Source: Enoplosus armatus
Taxonomy: Eukaryota; Chordata; Actinopteri; Centrarchiformes; Enoplosidae
Direction of reading: 5' to 3'
Length of the DNA: 64,000 nt
Assembly: GCF_043641665.1 (NCBI RefSeq)
Contig: NC_092191.1
Location: forward strand, 20,243,501 to 20,307,500
The notes beneath the pieces were generated by a model that saw only the letters and a program-made list of their open reading frames with translations, was not told the DNA's origin and searched no databases. A program made the translations under genes and the position numbers. Shown piece by piece: positions 1 to 13,133 of this stretch. Positions within the stretch are counted from its first letter, which is position 1. Each line of letters opens with the position of its first letter.

Positions 1-3000
1 TTTTAGAAGGAATTGTCGAGACGATTTGTGTGCTATTGAGCCACCATACATAAATCATACTTAAATAACTGATGTAACACTGCAGTTAATATGCATCGTG
101 TGGTATTGTAAGTAGAGATGCACTATTTTAATTTTAGTTTAGCAGATTGTAGTTATATTGTTATAAATGGTTTATGAAATTATATTATTACACATAATTA
201 CAATGACTAAGAAGCATTATTTATCGTGCATCAGTCATGTCTGGCTGATACTTGAGCCGTCTACAGAAGGTCTGTATCGGTTTATATACAGTTTTATAAA
301 TAACATAAATGTAAACTCAGACTGTCTGAGTGATTATTTAGGAGTTTACAAGTAATGGTAACAGTGAAAACGGATGTTGTGTGTGACCACAGTTCAAAAC
401 CCTAAAATATTCTGTTTACTATCATGTAAGACCAAGAAAAACGGCACATTTTTTCACATTTTCAAAATATTTGGCGGTTCATTTTCTTTCAATTGACTAA
501 TCGATTCATTGATGAATCGTTGCAGCTGTAGTTAAGGATTAGCTTATTCAAGAGGCACTCACTTGGTGCAACATTATTTGTGCATTCCCGGAAAGTTCCA
601 TACAGTGTGGGTACTTGCCATAACGTGAGAAACTATAATCAGAGACTGTGGTGTGGGCACAGTGCCAGTGGTTTTCCATACAATAAATGAATGGCACAAT
701 GAAAGGTGTTGCTTACCTTGATGACGTGTTGCAGGTTTGAGTTCACCCAAACTGGTGTCAGCTCCTCTTACCTGTTGTGCTTTATCTAGCCAGTTCACAG
801 TGGCTACTGCTCAGTATCCCACAATTTTTTTTTATTCATCTATGGGTCACAGTGTACAATGATTTTTGACATTCTTAAAAAAAAACAAAAACATAACCCT
901 AATATAAAAAAGGGAAATAAAGATCTTTTGAATTCAGTAAGGCCACATGTGTAAAGATTTGCGGAAACAGGAATAGCAATCTTGAGTGACTGCATCATGT
1001 CATTCACGTAATTATTTTGTGTTTTGGTATTTAAATTGTAAATTAAATTGTTTAATTGTGCATGCTAAGATTGCAAGAAAATGTCATTATTTTACTTAAC
1101 ACTACAATAATAGAAACATAATGATAAACCCAATTGATATATAGGTCTCACAAGTTTTGTTACTAAAGATCTCCGGCGACATAGCATCATTGCAAACGCG
1201 TTTTTGCCAAATGTTGTAGGTCTTGAAGATTAGATTCGGCATACCATCAGCAATGCTCACCATCTAGAATTAGGAACATTTAAAATATAAGTACATTCAT
1301 CTGACATTTTTCATACTTGATAGAAATTATCATGATATTATGAATGTGGCCATATTTTAGAAGAAAGTATGAAAATCAAATTCAGATGCATCAAAAATGT
1401 TGATAATTTTGTTATCAAATCTAGTTGCAAAATAACTCCTGGCCACAGCTGGCAGCACTGAACAACTTGCTAAGGATTATTCTGAGTGTGTGAGCTGCAG
1501 TGGTAACATAGGCGTCATTGTTTTATAACAGATGAAGTTTTAAACATAGCTTTGAAATGATCATTTCAAAACAAGTTTAGTGATTGTAATTCGCACGCAG
1601 CATATTTTTAAATGTAGTTTTACACCGTACAGATGTTACTACGATTAAATGCACAATTATTCTTAACAATTATGAGTCTGCTGAATTGGCATTTGGTGTT
1701 GATATAGTTTGTTTATACATCATGTCTAGTTTATCACTGGAGCTCTGTCTCATGCCAGTGGTGATCAGATTAGGAGTATATGGTCAGTTGCTGTGGATTT
1801 TTGTACTGGTGTTACCCGTTAAGAGAATGAAAGGAAGACAGACGTCCAACAGACCAGACAATGCACAACACTTACTCAGGCCTATTGTGCGGATGCACAG
1901 GGAACACAGATTAGGAAATAAACCACAGCAAATGAGTCATTTCACATTTGGTGATGTAGCTTAGCTGTGTGAATAAGAGTTTTTTGTCATAGCTACAAAT
2001 TTATTGCAGGCTGTTTTGTGGGCAAATGTATCGCAAACATCTAATGACTGTCAAGTGGAGAGTCGTTGTCATCTTGTGCGAGTACAAAGCAAGTCAATGA
2101 GGAGGATGACACTGACGTCAAGAGTCTGTTTGTGATGGCCTTGGAACTTCCCTCAGCAAATCAACTTAATCAGTCATGAGCTGAAGACCAGTCTGGTTTC
2201 CTGTGCATCACAGAACCCTTGTCTATCACAGCTGACTGTGCAAATCCATAGTGTCTTTATCAATACCGTATACTAAGAGACAAACTTCTCTCTGCACGCA
2301 GGTCGTCATGATGCCTGGTAGTTGGATCGCCGTTTTTAGCCCACAAGCAAATAGAAAGGAAAAGAATTGGGAGGAAGACTAGCTACAGGGGGACTAACAT
2401 CCTCCGTTATGTGCCGGCATCTTAGAATATAGCACATGCAATTAATGCTAACAAGGTTAGGGATTGAAATTTTCAACAAGAACTTGCATAATTGGAGTCC
2501 ATGTTCTTTATAAGTACTGTGTGATGCAGCTTGTACTCATGGATAAAGTCAGTGTTGGATAATGTTATCATTTACAGTATATGTCATGTTTCCTTCAACG
2601 TCGATTAAGAATGGAATAAAACCTGTTCAAGTGATAAATGTCCAACCAGTGTTGTAATTCACTTTTAGAAATAAAGAGCTAAAAAACTTGCAGAAGTATT
2701 TGGTTTTGGATATTTTACATAGTGGCAAGTTATTCAAGTGTCTCACTGACACCAAAAGATGTACCCAAAGAAAGACATTCGAGAAACAGTGTGTGTGAAA
2801 CAGGGAAGGAAATGCTGCATTATGGGATCCTTCAAGGTTTTGCAGACCACCTATCTGTGGTGACTCGCTGTTAAGTTTGCATAATTTAAACGCAGTATGG
2901 TGCTACAACTTCCAAATCCCTGTCAAATTCTGTAGAGCGATAAATCAGCGGCATATGTGAGTGTGTATGTGCATGTACATGTGCCCTGTCTGCTGCTGTT

Positions 3001-3356
3001 ACAGGGAAAGTTTTTGGTCAGGTCTAGACTGGCTCTGTAATACAGTACATACCAGCAGATCAGCTGTGAGCAGATCCTGGGTTCATTTATAGCTGTGGCC
3101 TTGTGTCCCTGCATGTCTGCCTGGCAACTCCTAACTCTGCTGTTCCAACTGCTCAAGCTCACCCACCTCTCAGACACTTTGGCCCCGTTATACTGTCACC
3201 ATGTCTAATTAATTACTGGATACACAGTAGTCTGGGGAATTTAAATGTAGGACATTCTTTATGTAGCCTGTACCTCGGTGTTAAATGTGGGCGCCATTGC
3301 TGTTGCGAGATTTCTCCACCTGTGTCTTAATCAGTTTTATCTCCCGTTATCTTCAG
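1..3356. other. 5' flank of socs5, no gene seen
   Basis: AT-rich sequence with only short open frames, none resembling a known protein or having plausible exon borders. It probably contains the socs5 promoter, 5' untranslated exon(s) and first intron, because a clean splice acceptor (pyrimidine-rich, ending TTCAG) closes it at 3354-3356, 19 nt before the socs5 start codon. I could not place the upstream exon or a TATA/CpG promoter. Confidence 0.5.
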
Positions 3357-3375
3357 GTCCCAGGGGCTCCTATTG

Positions 3376-5067
3376 ATGAAGAAAGTGTGCAACATGTGGA
3401 GCAACCTGAAGAACAAATGTCAGACACTCTTTCACAACAACAGTTCAGTTCCCAGTGAAAGCAGGGTTGAGGCCGATGCCGTCCACTGTGTGGTGGATCT
3501 TGGCCAAGGTGGCAGCTCAGGTGAGGCTCAGGCATCAGGAGCCTCCAGCCCATCACGGAGCCTCCTGCCAGTGCCGATGGTAACAGCAGGACGCCGCCAT
3601 CATAACTGTGTGTCAGACATCCCTCAGATAGTAGAGATCACTATCGACAAGGACACTGAGGATGTGCGGGGGGGATCAGGGGGTGTTCCACTGGCCCGGA
3701 GGGACTCCTATTCCCGTCATGCTCCGTGGGGGGGCAAGAAAAAACACTCGTGTTCCACCAAAACGCAGAGCTCTCTGGAGGCAGATAGGCGGTCCGGGCG
3801 CTTACGGGGGAGCGGGAACCGTAGGGACAGACGTTATGGAGTCAGCTCCATCCAGGAGATGAGCGACTCTGTATCTGGAGGACGCAGTCTGAATGCTCGG
3901 TCTTTGCGCCAGCGACTTAGTGATACAGTAGGGCTGTGCTTACCCCTACCCGCTCGCAGACGCTCCCGCTCATCTAAGAACCCTGTAACCTCCAAACGAA
4001 AGATTCACCTGACAGAGCTCATGCTGGAGACCTGTCCCTTCCCACCAGGCTCAGACCTAGCTCACAAGTGGCACTTGATCAAGCAACACACAGCACCGGT
4101 CAGCCCGCATTCCTCCACTGCCCTTCTGGATGCCTTTGACCCAGCCCACCCCTCTCCTGAGGATGAGGAGGAACGTCTGCGTGAGCGCCGCAGACTTAGC
4201 ATCGAGGAAGGTGTGGACCCACCACCTAATGCACAGATCCACACCCTGGAGGCCTCAGTGCCGGGCTCCTCTCTCTATAAACTGGGACCAAAGATGGCTC
4301 CTGGCATGGGAGAGGCCTCTGGGGAAGGCCGGGCCTCAGGAGCCGGCAGCTCAGTGGGCGCTGGATCATCAGGGGCCTGTGGGCAGGTGTTGGGGGCTGC
4401 TGCACCAGCCCAGGACTGTGACTCTGAGGAGGATTCGACCACCCTTTGTCTGCAGGCCAGGAGGCCCAAGCAGAGGCACGCCTCTGGGGAAGGTCACCTG
4501 AGCCGGCAGCAACCTGGGCCCTGGAAGGTTCACACCCAGATAGACTACATCCACTGCCTGGTGCCGGACCTTTTGCAGATCACAGCTCTGCCCTGCTACT
4601 GGGGTGTGATGGACCGCTACGAGGCTGAGGCGTTGCTGGATGGACGGCCAGAGGGCACCTTCCTGCTGCGCGACTCAGCCCAAGAGGACTACCTCTTCTC
4701 CGTTAGCTTCCGCCGTTACAACCGCTCACTGCACGCCCGCATCGAGCAGTGGAACCACAACTTCAGCTTTGATGCTCATGACCCTTGTGTTTTCCACTCT
4801 TCCACCGTCACAGGACTGCTGGAGCACTACAAGGACCCCAGCGCCTGCATGTTTTTTGAACCGCTGCTTACAGCACCTCTCCATCGGACCTTTCCTTTTG
4901 GCCTGCAGCACCTGGCACGAGCCGCCATCTGCCGCTGGACCACTTACGATGGTATAGGCTCTCTGCCGCTTCCCCCTGCCCTGCAGGACTTCCTCAAGGA
5001 GTATCACTATAAACAGAAAGTACGAGTTCGCTGGCTGGAGAGGGAACCGCCACTCAAGGTCAAATAG
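3376..5067 (+). CDS. socs5: suppressor of cytokine signaling 5 (SOCS5), single coding exon
   Basis: Complete 563-residue SOCS5, an adaptor that binds phosphotyrosine through its SH2 domain and recruits Elongin B/C and Cullin-5 through its SOCS box. In mammals it damps JAK1, IL-4 and EGF-receptor signalling. The ATG at 3376 is chosen because [16 protein letters not shown] aligns with the human N-terminus (MDKVGKMWNNLK). The preceding in-frame codon is TTG. Visible in order: an almost invariant block [20 protein letters not shown]; the conserved N-terminal JAK-interaction block containing [11 protein letters not shown] and [16 protein letters not shown]; a Gly/Ala/Ser-rich stretch at about residues 313-347; SH2 at about 408-495 with FLLRDS (phosphate-binding Arg432); and a SOCS box from about 510 to the end with a BC-box-like [10 protein letters not shown]. 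Human SOCS5 is about 536 residues; the excess is mostly the Gly/Ala/Ser stretch. The coding region is intronless, as in other vertebrates, with a splice acceptor just upstream. Teleosts can carry two paralogues (a/b) and I cannot assign which. Confidence 0.97.
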   Translation: MKKVCNMWSNLKNKCQTLFHNNSSVPSESRVEADAVHCVVDLGQGGSSGEAQASGASSPSRSLLPVPMVTAGRRHHNCVSDIPQIVEITIDKDTEDVRGGSGGVPLARRDSYSRHAPWGGKKKHSCSTKTQSSLEADRRSGRLRGSGNRRDRRYGVSSIQEMSDSVSGGRSLNARSLRQRLSDTVGLCLPLPARRRSRSSKNPVTSKRKIHLTELMLETCPFPPGSDLAHKWHLIKQHTAPVSPHSSTALLDAFDPAHPSPEDEEERLRERRRLSIEEGVDPPPNAQIHTLEASVPGSSLYKLGPKMAPGMGEASGEGRASGAGSSVGAGSSGACGQVLGAAAPAQDCDSEEDSTTLCLQARRPKQRHASGEGHLSRQQPGPWKVHTQIDYIHCLVPDLLQITALPCYWGVMDRYEAEALLDGRPEGTFLLRDSAQEDYLFSVSFRRYNRSLHARIEQWNHNFSFDAHDPCVFHSSTVTGLLEHYKDPSACMFFEPLLTAPLHRTFPFGLQHLARAAICRWTTYDGIGSLPLPPALQDFLKEYHYKQKVRVRWLEREPPLKVK

Positions 5068-8000
5068 GGTGGGCTTCTCCATTGCCTGTACACACACTGC
5101 AGGAGGATTACAGAACTTGAGAAATTCCTCATCAGCCAATTAGAGGCTATACTGACATGGCTCTCTTTCTGGTGGGGGATGGAATTTAAATGTAACAAGC
5201 TATACAAGATTCATTCTAATCTTTGGTTTAGTTATTACTTACATCACAGAAAATACATATGATTATATTCAGTATAACGCTGTCTGGCAAGCACATGTTT
5301 TTGTGTTGAACAGGTTGTTTTGACAGGGAGGGGAGGCACAAATATCAATGCTTTTGTGTCTTTTCTCTCCTGCTTTGTGCTAAAAGTCTGCCTGATCTCA
5401 CAACATCACCCTGCCTGTAGACCTGCCTGCATGCCTCCCTTGTTCATCCCGATTTGCTATTTAGGCCCACATGGCTTCATTGTACAGTTCACTTTGTGCT
5501 TTCCCTATTTTTTTTTTTCTTCCTTAGGTTGTCAAAGCACCTTGTGGAGCACCTTCCCAAGAGGGTTTTTAAGGTGTGTGTGGGTTGAGAGGGCTTCTGG
5601 AGGTGCTATTGGTATATTGCAGTCAGAGCTTGTCCCATGGATAGAGCTCCGTAAGGCACATCCTTTGCCATCTCTTTGCACGCATGAGCATCAGCTAAGC
5701 CAGAGGCGGGGACAGATTCTGAGAGGGTCCATAGAGTTCAGGACGGCACATCAGGGAAATGAAGTGCTATAGTTTCTTCTCAAGCAGTAATGGGGAATGA
5801 TTTAGTGAGCAAGCTAAACTTTATTCTCACTGTGCGACATTGCTTTCAAAACAGGAGGGACAGATTGTAAGGAAATATTCTGACAATTCTTTCCATTGTT
5901 ACAGTTGTCACAGCAGTCCGTTACTTCTTCACTGGCCACAGGCACTTCAGCTCTGCGCACACTGTTGTGCATATATGCACACCGGTAATTTCTTCCTGTA
6001 TGAAACTTAGCTCCTAGAGTAACATTTGAGCAGCCTGGTGTCTTTATCGAATTGTGTTATGGCTTTATAGTGTTTACACCTGTTTCCTTCAGTTAGCATC
6101 TTTTGGTGGCATCTGGCATACAGAAACCTTCAACCCTGTGTATCCTAGTTAGTTTGTTTTTTTTCTTTTCACCAGACACTTTTACCATTGGTGCAGATAG
6201 CTTTGCACTTTGGCTACATTAAGAAATGCTAACAAGTCTTATGCTTGAGGGCACTTGTGACAAGTGGTAGGTGAAGACAAATGATGAAAATTGGCAGTGC
6301 CAGTGTCCCTTTTAACTAAAGAGTCAGAAGTCAAAGATCATGAATGGGGAGGATAGCTAACCTCACATTATACTTCAAAGACTCAACAAGAATCTGCTCA
6401 TTTTAAAATTGTGAACTACAACTCCCACGATGAGACTGCAGTACCCTTTTCCTCCATAATTTATATTTCTTTTATGAAACCATGTTAAAATGTGTTGAGC
6501 TGTTTTTATGAACTGTGTTACCAATGGAAAGAGGTAGCGGTGATGTAGCCTTTTCTTGGGAGTTGTATGTTTACAACATATTACTATAAAGTCTCAACCC
6601 CAGCAAATCCCGTAATTTCCCGTTGCATTTATAGTCATAGTTATAACATGTGCAGGCCACACTTAACTCTGGAGAGGTCGGCATATCTGTAAGAGGTGTA
6701 ATTTGAATGATTTCAGTTGTGTGACTTGGGACAAAAACACTGCTGGCTAGCCGGTCATTTCTGTTGTGTGTGTCATTGTGAAGAGAAAATAAGTGTAACC
6801 TATGTGCCTTTTTAGAGAACCATCCATCTTGTTCCATAATCAGTTGCTTTGTAGTCCAAACCTGGAGCAGGAGGTGCTTCAACCCGGTCCTCTCGGATGC
6901 CATCAAATGAGACTGACGAGAATAACAATGAAGAGGTGCATGAGCTCCAAGCTCACTTACTTATGGTGCACATCAAAGTTTTTGTAATGGATACAATTTT
7001 AGTGGTGCTACGTTGGTTAAGCTATGACAGATTATTGAAATAAGTTGTACATTCGTTACATCTGTTCTCATTCACTGCATGCATTAGTCTCTCGCCACAT
7101 TATGGCCTGTATGGTAGTATTAGGTTGTTAGTGGGTCCAATGCCAGCCCTGCTGTAACACATTTCAGTGCAAGTTATCAAAGCAGCCCTCACATGCAGTC
7201 TGCAACTTGACATACAGATCCTAATGAGAGGGTGCGGAGGTTAACTCTTCACTGTGAGCATTTTGATCTGAATAATCCGACTTCTGATGAGTTGGCCCAA
7301 GTTCGCCATCAGCAACAGTGTTTCAACTAATTCATTAGCAACACTGTTTGTTCTAACCCTTCGTAGTAAATACACATTACCTGGCTTTTTAATTAAATTA
7401 GTTGAACTTTTAATAGAACACGTGTCCAAATGACTGTGGGAGGTTGAGATGGGTGGAGAGTAGCAGAGTGGTTCCCTTAAGGCATTTAGAGAAAACAATT
7501 TCTAACATAAATGTTATTAACATTGTAGGTGACCCCCCCCCCCCACACACACACACACACACACACACAGGTAATGTGTAAAACTAAAATATTAAAGCTG
7601 AAACACGCATGAGATCATGATCACTGGAAAAGTTCTCAAACTAGTTCACGTTTTAGTTTGTGTGTATCATGTGTCTATCAGCCCGTCAAAGGTCATTGTA
7701 GTGCTCATCAGTTAGGATGAATCCTGAACAAATGTCGTGTGTTTCTTTGCCCTTGAATATCTGAGTCTGTGACCAAAGCTCTCGCACACAGCTATGTGTA
7801 ATACCTAGTAGGCTGAAGTTTATTAATGCAATTAAGATTAAGCTAAATTATATTTCAGATTTACAAACAAGAGAAAGTTGGCTCCATACTACAGTATATT
7901 GGACTGCTCTTCTTTGTTAATATATTCATAGGGGAGAACCAGGCGGTGTCAGGCAGGCAACAAGACACTTTTTATGCAGCTGGTAAAAGATAATTGGTGT

Positions 8001-8802
8001 AGGTATAAGGGTTGAATTTTTATATCTGTACTGCACTCAGAATTGATGAGAATTTACCGAACATTTCCTCACATAAAAGTCCCAGACATTTTCCACTGCC
8101 CGGCACTTTGTTCTCAGAAAGCTTGAATACCGCATGTTAATCACCTATATGTGTTAGTGCCAGGAGTGAGTGTTAAGCAGGGAGGGAGGGAGGGGGTGAG
8201 GTTGACATATGAGCTGCTTGTATGCGCACGTTTATGTTTCAGGATTTTTAACATCCACACAGTCAAAGAGAAGTAATGTGTGTCTATTTGAAAACCCACA
8301 CACCTCATACGATCTTGCTCACTGTCACCTGTCTATCATGCTACTGCCAAGCAATAGCGCACCACTCCTTACAGTGCCCCACCCCACTTGCAGGCACTAA
8401 TCACAGGCTAATTTTACCATGTTGGGATATAAATTTACTGGGTACTAAAAGGGCCGCTCTGTGTTGCCTTTATGGCTGCTGTGTGGCTGAGGGAGGCCTT
8501 TTTTCTTTTTTTTTTCTTTTTTTATTATTATATCCAACTGCTCTCTCTCTCCATCTGGCCACATCCCTAACATCACCGTGCTGATGTGGAGGTGACTGTG
8601 GTGCAGAGTGAACTAAGGCCCGTTTGTCCGACCCTCCACTCTCTATCCAACCCTGTTAGGCTGAAGCTAAGGAGGAGGAGGAGGAGGAGAGATGGAGCTG
8701 GCTCACTGAGAGCCCTGGCTTCCTGTTGTGGCAACGGCGTGCTCACAGAGAGGGCGAGGGATTTGTTGAAGTAAATAGCACTTTAATTGTGTATTTGTGT
8801 TC
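5068..8802. other. socs5 3' UTR and downstream flank, no gene seen
   Basis: Directly follows the socs5 stop codon, so the proximal 1-3 kb is likely 3' untranslated region. No strong AATAAA was placed. Open frames here (for example 5320-5772) have no recognisable motifs, unlike the GC-rich third positions of socs5. Simple repeats include C12 followed by (AC)n at 7532-7570 and a GGGA run near 8181-8195. Confidence 0.5.
7532..7570. repeat. poly-C then (AC)n microsatellite
   Basis: A run of about 12 C is followed directly by about 13 AC dinucleotides. The same C-then-AC compound structure recurs at 38763. Confidence 0.9.
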
Positions 8803-9405
8803 TACAGTGCAGTCTGCAAGTATTAGGACCGTGACATGTTTTTTTCGTTGTGTTGGCTCTTTACTCCAGCATATTGGATTTGAAAGTTTGGCTTAGTGAC
8901 AACTTAACAATCTTTTGTTCAAAGGCCCCCACTTTTAGAAAGTGTACAATTTTAACAAGCTTAAGTCTTATTTAGTAGTTGGTTGAACAGCATACACATA
9001 TGAGCAGCCACTTTGTCTATGGTGGTGTTCTGTGAGGCTTGCTGGCATCTTTATTCTTGCTTGTTTTGGCATTTTTCTTTCCTGCAGTCTGGTCTTAAGA
9101 AAGTAAAACATCCTCAGTTGGACTGAGGTCAGGTGACTTGGCCCTGATTGGTTGCCTGGTCTGTATGTTACAGATCATTGTTCACCTGCTTTTGCCTAAA
9201 ATTGAGTGATTGCATATGAAAAGAGCTACAATTCCCACTCTAATCCATCCAGTATGGATTTGAACACTCAAACATACTAAAAGCTGAGAGTTAGCACTTT
9301 AACCTTTTATAATAGTCATTGTTTCATCGTCAATATGCTGCACTACAGAGCCAAAACATCTGAAAATGTCCTACTGTCCAAATATGTCTGGACAACACTG
9401 TTTGT
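8803..9405. mobile_element. foldback MITE with long terminal inverted repeats (decayed)
   Basis: The left end (acagtgcagtctgcaagta) and the reverse complement of the right end (cagtgttgtccagacatat) resemble each other. The similarity continues for more than 100 nt with mismatches: both arms contain TTTGGCTCT, then a CAGCATATTG block; in the right arm these read as ATATGCTGCA and AGAGCCAAA. The element has no open frame. It matches, from memory, a widespread teleost non-autonomous Tc1/mariner-like foldback element. Arms have diverged, so it is an old copy. The outer limits are estimated. Confidence 0.75.
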
Positions 9406-10660
9406 GTTTTAGCTCAAGATGGCGAGACTTGTGTGAGTGTTAAGAGAAATCCGGCGGTCCTAAAATATTTCAATTATATTCAGGCGTTGTAAGCTGTGTC
9501 GATGGAGTCGTATTCGCCGCCATGCTGCAGACGATGCTGTGCATGCGTGTGTGCTGTGTGGGAGTATATTAGTGTATGGACAGAGCCACATGGAGGGTTC
9601 CAGTGGAGGGGAATGCAGAGTCGACTGTGAGGGGCGATGACAGTGACTCCTATGAACAATGCCTCTCTGCCCCCCCCCTCCCCCCCGCCCCTTATTCTCA
9701 GGCAGGCCCATTGCAAGGAGAGTCCCCGGACCCTCTCAACCCAGTTTTCCCCATGGGAAATATCTGACATTAACCGTAGCACATGTTTGCCATATAACCT
9801 GTAGATTTAGTAGAAAAAGAAAACATTGTATGTATGATGAATGATGGAGTTCTGTAGTAAGAGCCTGATGAAAAGACGTTTTATTCTTCTGTGGTGCATT
9901 GACTGCCTGGAACACACGTAAAATTTGCACACACTTGCTATCACACCTTCTGACACCTGCACTACCCCAGGTATTGACACATATCCACACACCCTCCCAC
10001 CACCCCCCACCCTAAGCCAGGGATGCGTAAACATGGACCACATTTAGCCAGCACCACCTTTCTGTGTTAACCCCCCCCCGGAAAAGGGAAAGCAAAGATG
10101 GGTGTTTACGTGTATATTATGTTCATAAGAAAATCAAAATGCCGTGAATGGAACTATTTTGACCTTATGTTGCCCATGACACTATGTAGCTGCACTATGA
10201 GAGCCTCGTTCGTGGCAAGAAACCACTGAGTCTGGTCTGGATGAGAGACAGGCTGGTTGTGTCGCTAGCTGTCCCATAAAACTACAGCAACACCCCTGAA
10301 TAAAGGACCCCCCCCCCCCCCTCGGTACGACTCATGGTTTCAGCTCTTAGAGGACAAACAGATATTTTAAACATTTTTTCTTTCATGTTCCCATATATAT
10401 TTTAGAACGCTGGGTTAAGTGCTATATGCAAACAGAAAAAGATGTATGAAAGAATTATTATTTTTCATTATTACTTCTCCCTAATATGCAATGGAGTGTA
10501 GTGTAACAATGGTTGCAATCCTCTGTCACTTTAATGCTGTATGTGCACATTGGTTGCTGTGTGGATGTGGGTGCCGAGGCAACAGGACTTGACAATGATG
10601 GGAACTAATGGTTGTCACTCTGCAGCAGCGCCGTGTTCCCAGACTGCCTCATTCGTTCTG
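9406..10660. other. intergenic, no gene seen
   Basis: Contains C homopolymers (around 9670-9690, 10070 and 10310-10321) and short AT-rich stretches. No exon-like open frame with splice sites was found. Confidence 0.5.
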
Positions 10661-10827
10661 ACCAATCACAAGAGCCCTTTTTAAATCCCGGGCCGCAGCC
10701 ACTGCCACAGGCTGACCAAGCTGTCGTCAGACGAATATCGCTGTTCTATTTTCTTCTGCTTTTCCTCGCTTTTTTTTTTTTTTTTTTCTTTTCTTTTCTT
10801 TTCTGTTTCTTTTTTTCTTCTGCTGTC
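10661..10827 (+). promoter_or_regulatory. candidate orphan promoter plus first exon
   Basis: A CCAAT box (10662-10666, within ACCAATCACA) lies about 15 nt before a TATA-like TTTTTAAAT (10678-10686). A GC-rich stretch and a long pyrimidine tract follow, ending in CTGTCAG/GTAGGA, a good splice donor after 10827. The arrangement looks like a core promoter with a short non-coding first exon on the plus strand. No downstream coding exon could be attached to it, and it may be a chance assembly. Confidence 0.3.
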
Positions 10828-13133
10828 AGGTAGGATTTGGAGCGTGTAAATGGCATAATCATGTTCACATTTCACTGTCTGCTCTGTGTATCTGCTTCAC
10901 CATTCAAATATGAAAAAAAAAAACAGTCGTTTTCCAGTATAACCTGTTCATTTTTAAGAGCCGTATGATGCGACACTTGTAGCTGTCACTCTTGGTGCTT
11001 GGCTTATGCTTCATTGTCTTAATATTCCAAATAAAACTGTTAAGTGTAATCCACACTGGCCCATGATATAATACTGAGTATGTTTTTCTTTTTTCTTTAT
11101 CGTGCCGTAGTGCACCCTGTCCTTGCAGTGAGTCAGGGTGGGAATTGGTCAGAGTTTAGGGTGACATGTGGGGGGGGTTTTATTTCAGTTAATGTTCAGG
11201 AGACAATGGTGGTGGATCACTGAAACCAAAGGCTGAGCATTCAGTACATACCAAATATCTTTTTCTGCACTGCACCTCTCCAGCCAGTGCATTCGCCCCC
11301 CACCTAACATGTTGATAACATCGCACTTAAATCATCATTTTATTGGCTCGTGGCAGTGAAACGTTGATGCAATAACAAACTTCTGTTCCCTTTGGCCATT
11401 TACAAAAAAGCAATTTAAGTTCATAAAATCAAACATGACACAATACAACATACTGTCAATACAGTGAAACCATAATGTCATAAAGTACTTTTACCTCTTT
11501 TAAAATCTGAATCTGAAACCACACATATGAGGTTTTCAATTTAAATACCAAAAGGATTTTCTTAAAAGTTACCTAAATTTCACAAATAATCCAATGAATG
11601 TCCTCTGAAGTGTGACCTTAACAAGCATTTAGCAATGGGTCGTTATACACACGCTCACACTCATTCTGCAGCTAAAATTAAAAAAAGACGATGCAAAGTC
11701 AGCGCAAAACACGCTGCTGCAGGTCTGAGTCGTGGCTTTCAAGCTATGAGCCCGCTTAACTACAGCTACCAAAATAAAAGTCTATGTACAGTGGTTGTTA
11801 CAAGTTGAATCCCTGGACTGCAGGTCTCACTGGGAACGTGGATCTCTGGATGATACCGTGCCTCCTGCCTGAATGGGGGGCCATGGGACGCACTACTCCA
11901 CTGCCTGCGATTTTAAAGCCTTTAAAAAAACAACTGCAAATGGGTAAAAAGTACTAAAATTGAAATAAATGTTCTTCCTTGTTCTTCTATTTATTTCTGT
12001 CTACAAATGAAGTTGTTTTAGGTCCAAATTTGAATTGAATTGCGTGATTCCGATGGACAAACTGAGGCTTTGCATCAGTAACCAACAGTATAGCAAATGG
12101 AGAAGTATGTAGTTACAGGTGGTACAATATCTCATGAGTCCTGCCTTGTAGTCTCACCTATAGTGCACAGCCTTTCTCCCCAATAGACAGATGACCCCCC
12201 CCCCCCCCCCCCCAATTCCTCCCAGCTGCCCCCTCAGCTGTAGGCTGTAAGCCCAGCAGCAGCTACGCAGGCAGACACGACCAAGCTGCCCGGAACTTCA
12301 CAGTTAAGTATTTGTTCATTTCAAATGAAGTATAAATAGCATGTGGGTTATCGGTTTCAAGTTAGCTACCCAAGGCTTATGAATAATTGACGCTCACCCG
12401 GGAGGAGGGTGAGGGCAAGGGTAAGCTACCATACAGGGCAGGAAACTTTCTGTGGGCTCAAACAGAGGACACGAAACCAACAAAACGGAGTGACAAACTC
12501 ATATAAACTTACTGAAGTACGCTCCATGCTCTCAACTCTCTGGCCAAAAAACCACAACAGAAACCAAAGCAATAACTCTCCAGCAATAAGTTGTGGAATC
12601 TTAGAGTTGGATGTGGAGGAGGAGGAGGATGATGAAGGTCTTGTCAGATTATCAGCAGGCCGAACCCTCCAGATTTCATCTCAGCGTGGCCCAGTCTCTC
12701 TCTCTCGCTGTCTGAGACGCCTCCTTATCGGGCCGGTGTGCCGGCCTCCGCTGTACGCTCCGCTCTATCTCTGTTTGGCACATTGAGCTGCAATAAGCGG
12801 TTGTTGTTGGCAGCAGCATCAAAAGACACAGTCAAGGGTGAGAACTATCATACTGCTATCAAGATAAAAGTGTGTGTGTGTGTGTGTGTGTTGCTCCTTG
12901 CCAAGAACGTTATTGTGTGTTTTTATGTCATTTGATAATGAGGGTTCACACAAAAATTCAGTGCTTATTTGGTTGAGACACACTCATTCAACACACTTAA
13001 GGAGCCTGATTCCGTGCAAGTGGCCTCGGATGCAGTGTGCCTGCCGTGCTTTATTCTTTTGTGTGGGAGAGTGCACGGCGTTTTGGCGCAGTGAAATATT
13101 TCATGAATGTCAAATGCTGCAGTTATTACAGCA
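10828..13133. other. intergenic, no gene seen
   Basis: Mostly AT-rich sequence with a 19-C run at 12195-12213, a GGA-rich patch near 12616 and a (GT)n run at about 12871-12890. Open frames here are short and without family motifs. Confidence 0.5.
12195..12213. repeat. poly-C tract (19 C)
   Basis: An uninterrupted run of C on the plus strand, one of many long C/G homopolymers in the window. Confidence 0.9.
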
